DNA of 64,000 nucleotides. Source: Lachnospiraceae bacterium. GTDB taxonomy: Bacteria > Bacillota > Clostridia > Lachnospirales > Lachnospiraceae. The position numbers and the translations under genes are program-made. Below the pieces are notes generated by a model, which ran no database searches, had not been told where the DNA came from, and was given only the letters and a program-made list of their open reading frames with translations. The stretch lies in the NCBI GenBank assembly GCA_910575035.1, contig CAJTDL010000012.1, positions 1-64,000 of the forward strand, in the 5' to 3' direction. Below are positions 63,206-64,000 of this stretch, piece after piece (the stretch's first letter is position 1; every line of letters starts with the position of its first letter).

Positions 63206-64000
63206 CCAAACATCAACAATAATTACAAAGGTCTGGGGTCTGTGCAATCCTCTCCGGGATGACGGAATTTCCTATGGAGATTATCTGGAACAGCTGACAT
63301 ATCTTATTTTCCTAAAAATGTCGGATGAGTATGCCAAGCCTCCATACAAACGGCAAACTGGGATTCCGTCAGGCTACACATGGTCGGATATGAACACGCT
63401 AAAAGGCGCAGAGCTGGAGAGCCAGTACAAAGCTACGTTGGAGAAGCTGGGAGAGCAGGGCGGCATTCTTGGTCAGATATTCAAGGGCGCTGTCAATAAA
63501 ATCAACAATGTAGCTATTCTGTACCGCGTGGTGCAAATGATTGACAAGGAGACTTGGGTGTCCATGTCCTCTGATGTCAAGGGCGAGATATACGAGAGCC
63601 TTTTACAGAAAAACGCCGAGGATATCAAAAGCGGCGCCGGACAGTATTTTACTCCACGTCCGCTCATTAAGGCGATGGTAGCTTGTGTTCGCCCGGAACC
63701 GGGAAAATCTGTTGCAGACCCCTGTTGCGGCAGCGGAGGTTTTTTCCTCGCCTGTCAGTCATTCATTGCTGATCCACAAAATTATGCGCTTGACCGTGGA
63801 CAGAAGGAATTTTTGAAAAGCAAAACCTTCTTTGGAAATGAAATTGTACAGGCTACCTTCAAAACAGCCTTAATGAATCTGTATTTACACAATATCGGTG
63901 ACATTTATGGAAATGTTCCGATTACATTGAGTGATGCTTTGCTGACTGATCCCGGCTGGCGCGTGGATTATTGTCTGACCAATCCGCCCTTTGGCAAAAA
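63198..64000 (+). CDS. hsdM: Type I DNA methyltransferase subunit (runs off window)
   Basis: The frame opens at ATG 63198 inside the Mrr-like gene and is open to the window end (267 codons). The N-terminal HsdM helical domain (DYLEQLTYLIFLKMSDEYAK) leads to GQYFTPRPLIKAMVACVRPE. The SAM motif I is VADPCCGSGGFFLA near 175-188, and the catalytic motif LTNPPFGK stands at the very edge. It is an N6-adenine methylase and forms the RM complex with HsdS and HsdR. Confidence 0.93.
   Translation, partial: MSDQTSTIITKVWGLCNPLRDDGISYGDYLEQLTYLIFLKMSDEYAKPPYKRQTGIPSGYTWSDMNTLKGAELESQYKATLEKLGEQGGILGQIFKGAVNKINNVAILYRVVQMIDKETWVSMSSDVKGEIYESLLQKNAEDIKSGAGQYFTPRPLIKAMVACVRPEPGKSVADPCCGSGGFFLACQSFIADPQNYALDRGQKEFLKSKTFFGNEIVQATFKTALMNLYLHNIGDIYGNVPITLSDALLTDPGWRVDYCLTNPPFGK

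Overview
The window reads as accessory DNA of a gut Firmicute, most likely a Lachnospiraceae/Clostridiales member. This is judged from the gene families (Tn1549/Tn4451-type conjugative and mobilisable elements, TnpV/TnpW, Cys-rich VLP and KTR proteins, BlaR1/BlaI, large serine recombinases) and from strong AGGAGG ribosome sites. No rRNA, tRNA, housekeeping block or CRISPR array was seen. It is a palimpsest of nested mobile elements.

Layout. 1-637: a transposase N-terminus, a broken tyrosine integrase and a 20-bp palindrome that abuts the next element. 638-13463: ICE-1, a 5'-truncated Tn1549-like module. It holds an ArdC/LtrC-like protein, small accessory proteins, a MOBP relaxase with its accessory protein and a candidate oriT, a GntR-controlled ABC cargo operon ending in a KTR gene, sigma/HTH regulators, a candidate structured RNA, TnpW and a large serine recombinase. 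Its right end lies inside another serine recombinase gene (13464-13679). 13680-20740: small regulators, a MazF toxin with a resolvase-like partner, a Com-like zinc protein that lacks an ATG, and blaI-blaR1. 20745-27990: a leftward operon with a MecA-like penicillin-binding protein, three tandem paralogous lipo/membrane proteins and a related gene killed by one stop codon. blaI and the PBP gene share TTAC-N4-GTAA operators, so this looks like a beta-lactam-sensing regulon. 28058-32852: an AT-rich four-gene operon (zinc-protease-like protein, unknown protein, Ser/Thr kinase, metallophosphoesterase) isolated by terminators. It is the best candidate here for an undescribed system.

33093-53405: part of a second ICE (DUF6674-like, tandem SpoVG, DUF4313-like, class D sortase, giant methylase/helicase). 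The helicase gene is split by IME-2, 12,277 bp at 37161-49438, which carries serine recombinase, ParB, MobV relaxase (frameshifted), oriT, iteron-like inverted repeats, RepA-type helicase, three sigma-like proteins, KTR, bacitracin-type ABC exporter, two-component system and TnpV. Precise excision at a TG core would restore the helicase codon TGC. 53410-54660: an IS3-family element that truncates the helicase. 54675-56420: deletion scar of a prophage (terminase small-subunit head joined to a capsid tail) and a phage-type gene. 56607-64000: a SymE-like gene, a 1,464-bp IS with perfect ends and a 9-bp target duplication, and a type I restriction-modification operon (control protein, HsdR, HsdS, an Mrr-type nuclease, HsdM running off the window).

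Functionally, the cargo is drug or peptide resistance (two ABC systems, a PBP regulon) and defence (type I RM plus Mrr, SymE, MazF, possibly the kinase operon), carried on transfer modules that have inserted into one another.
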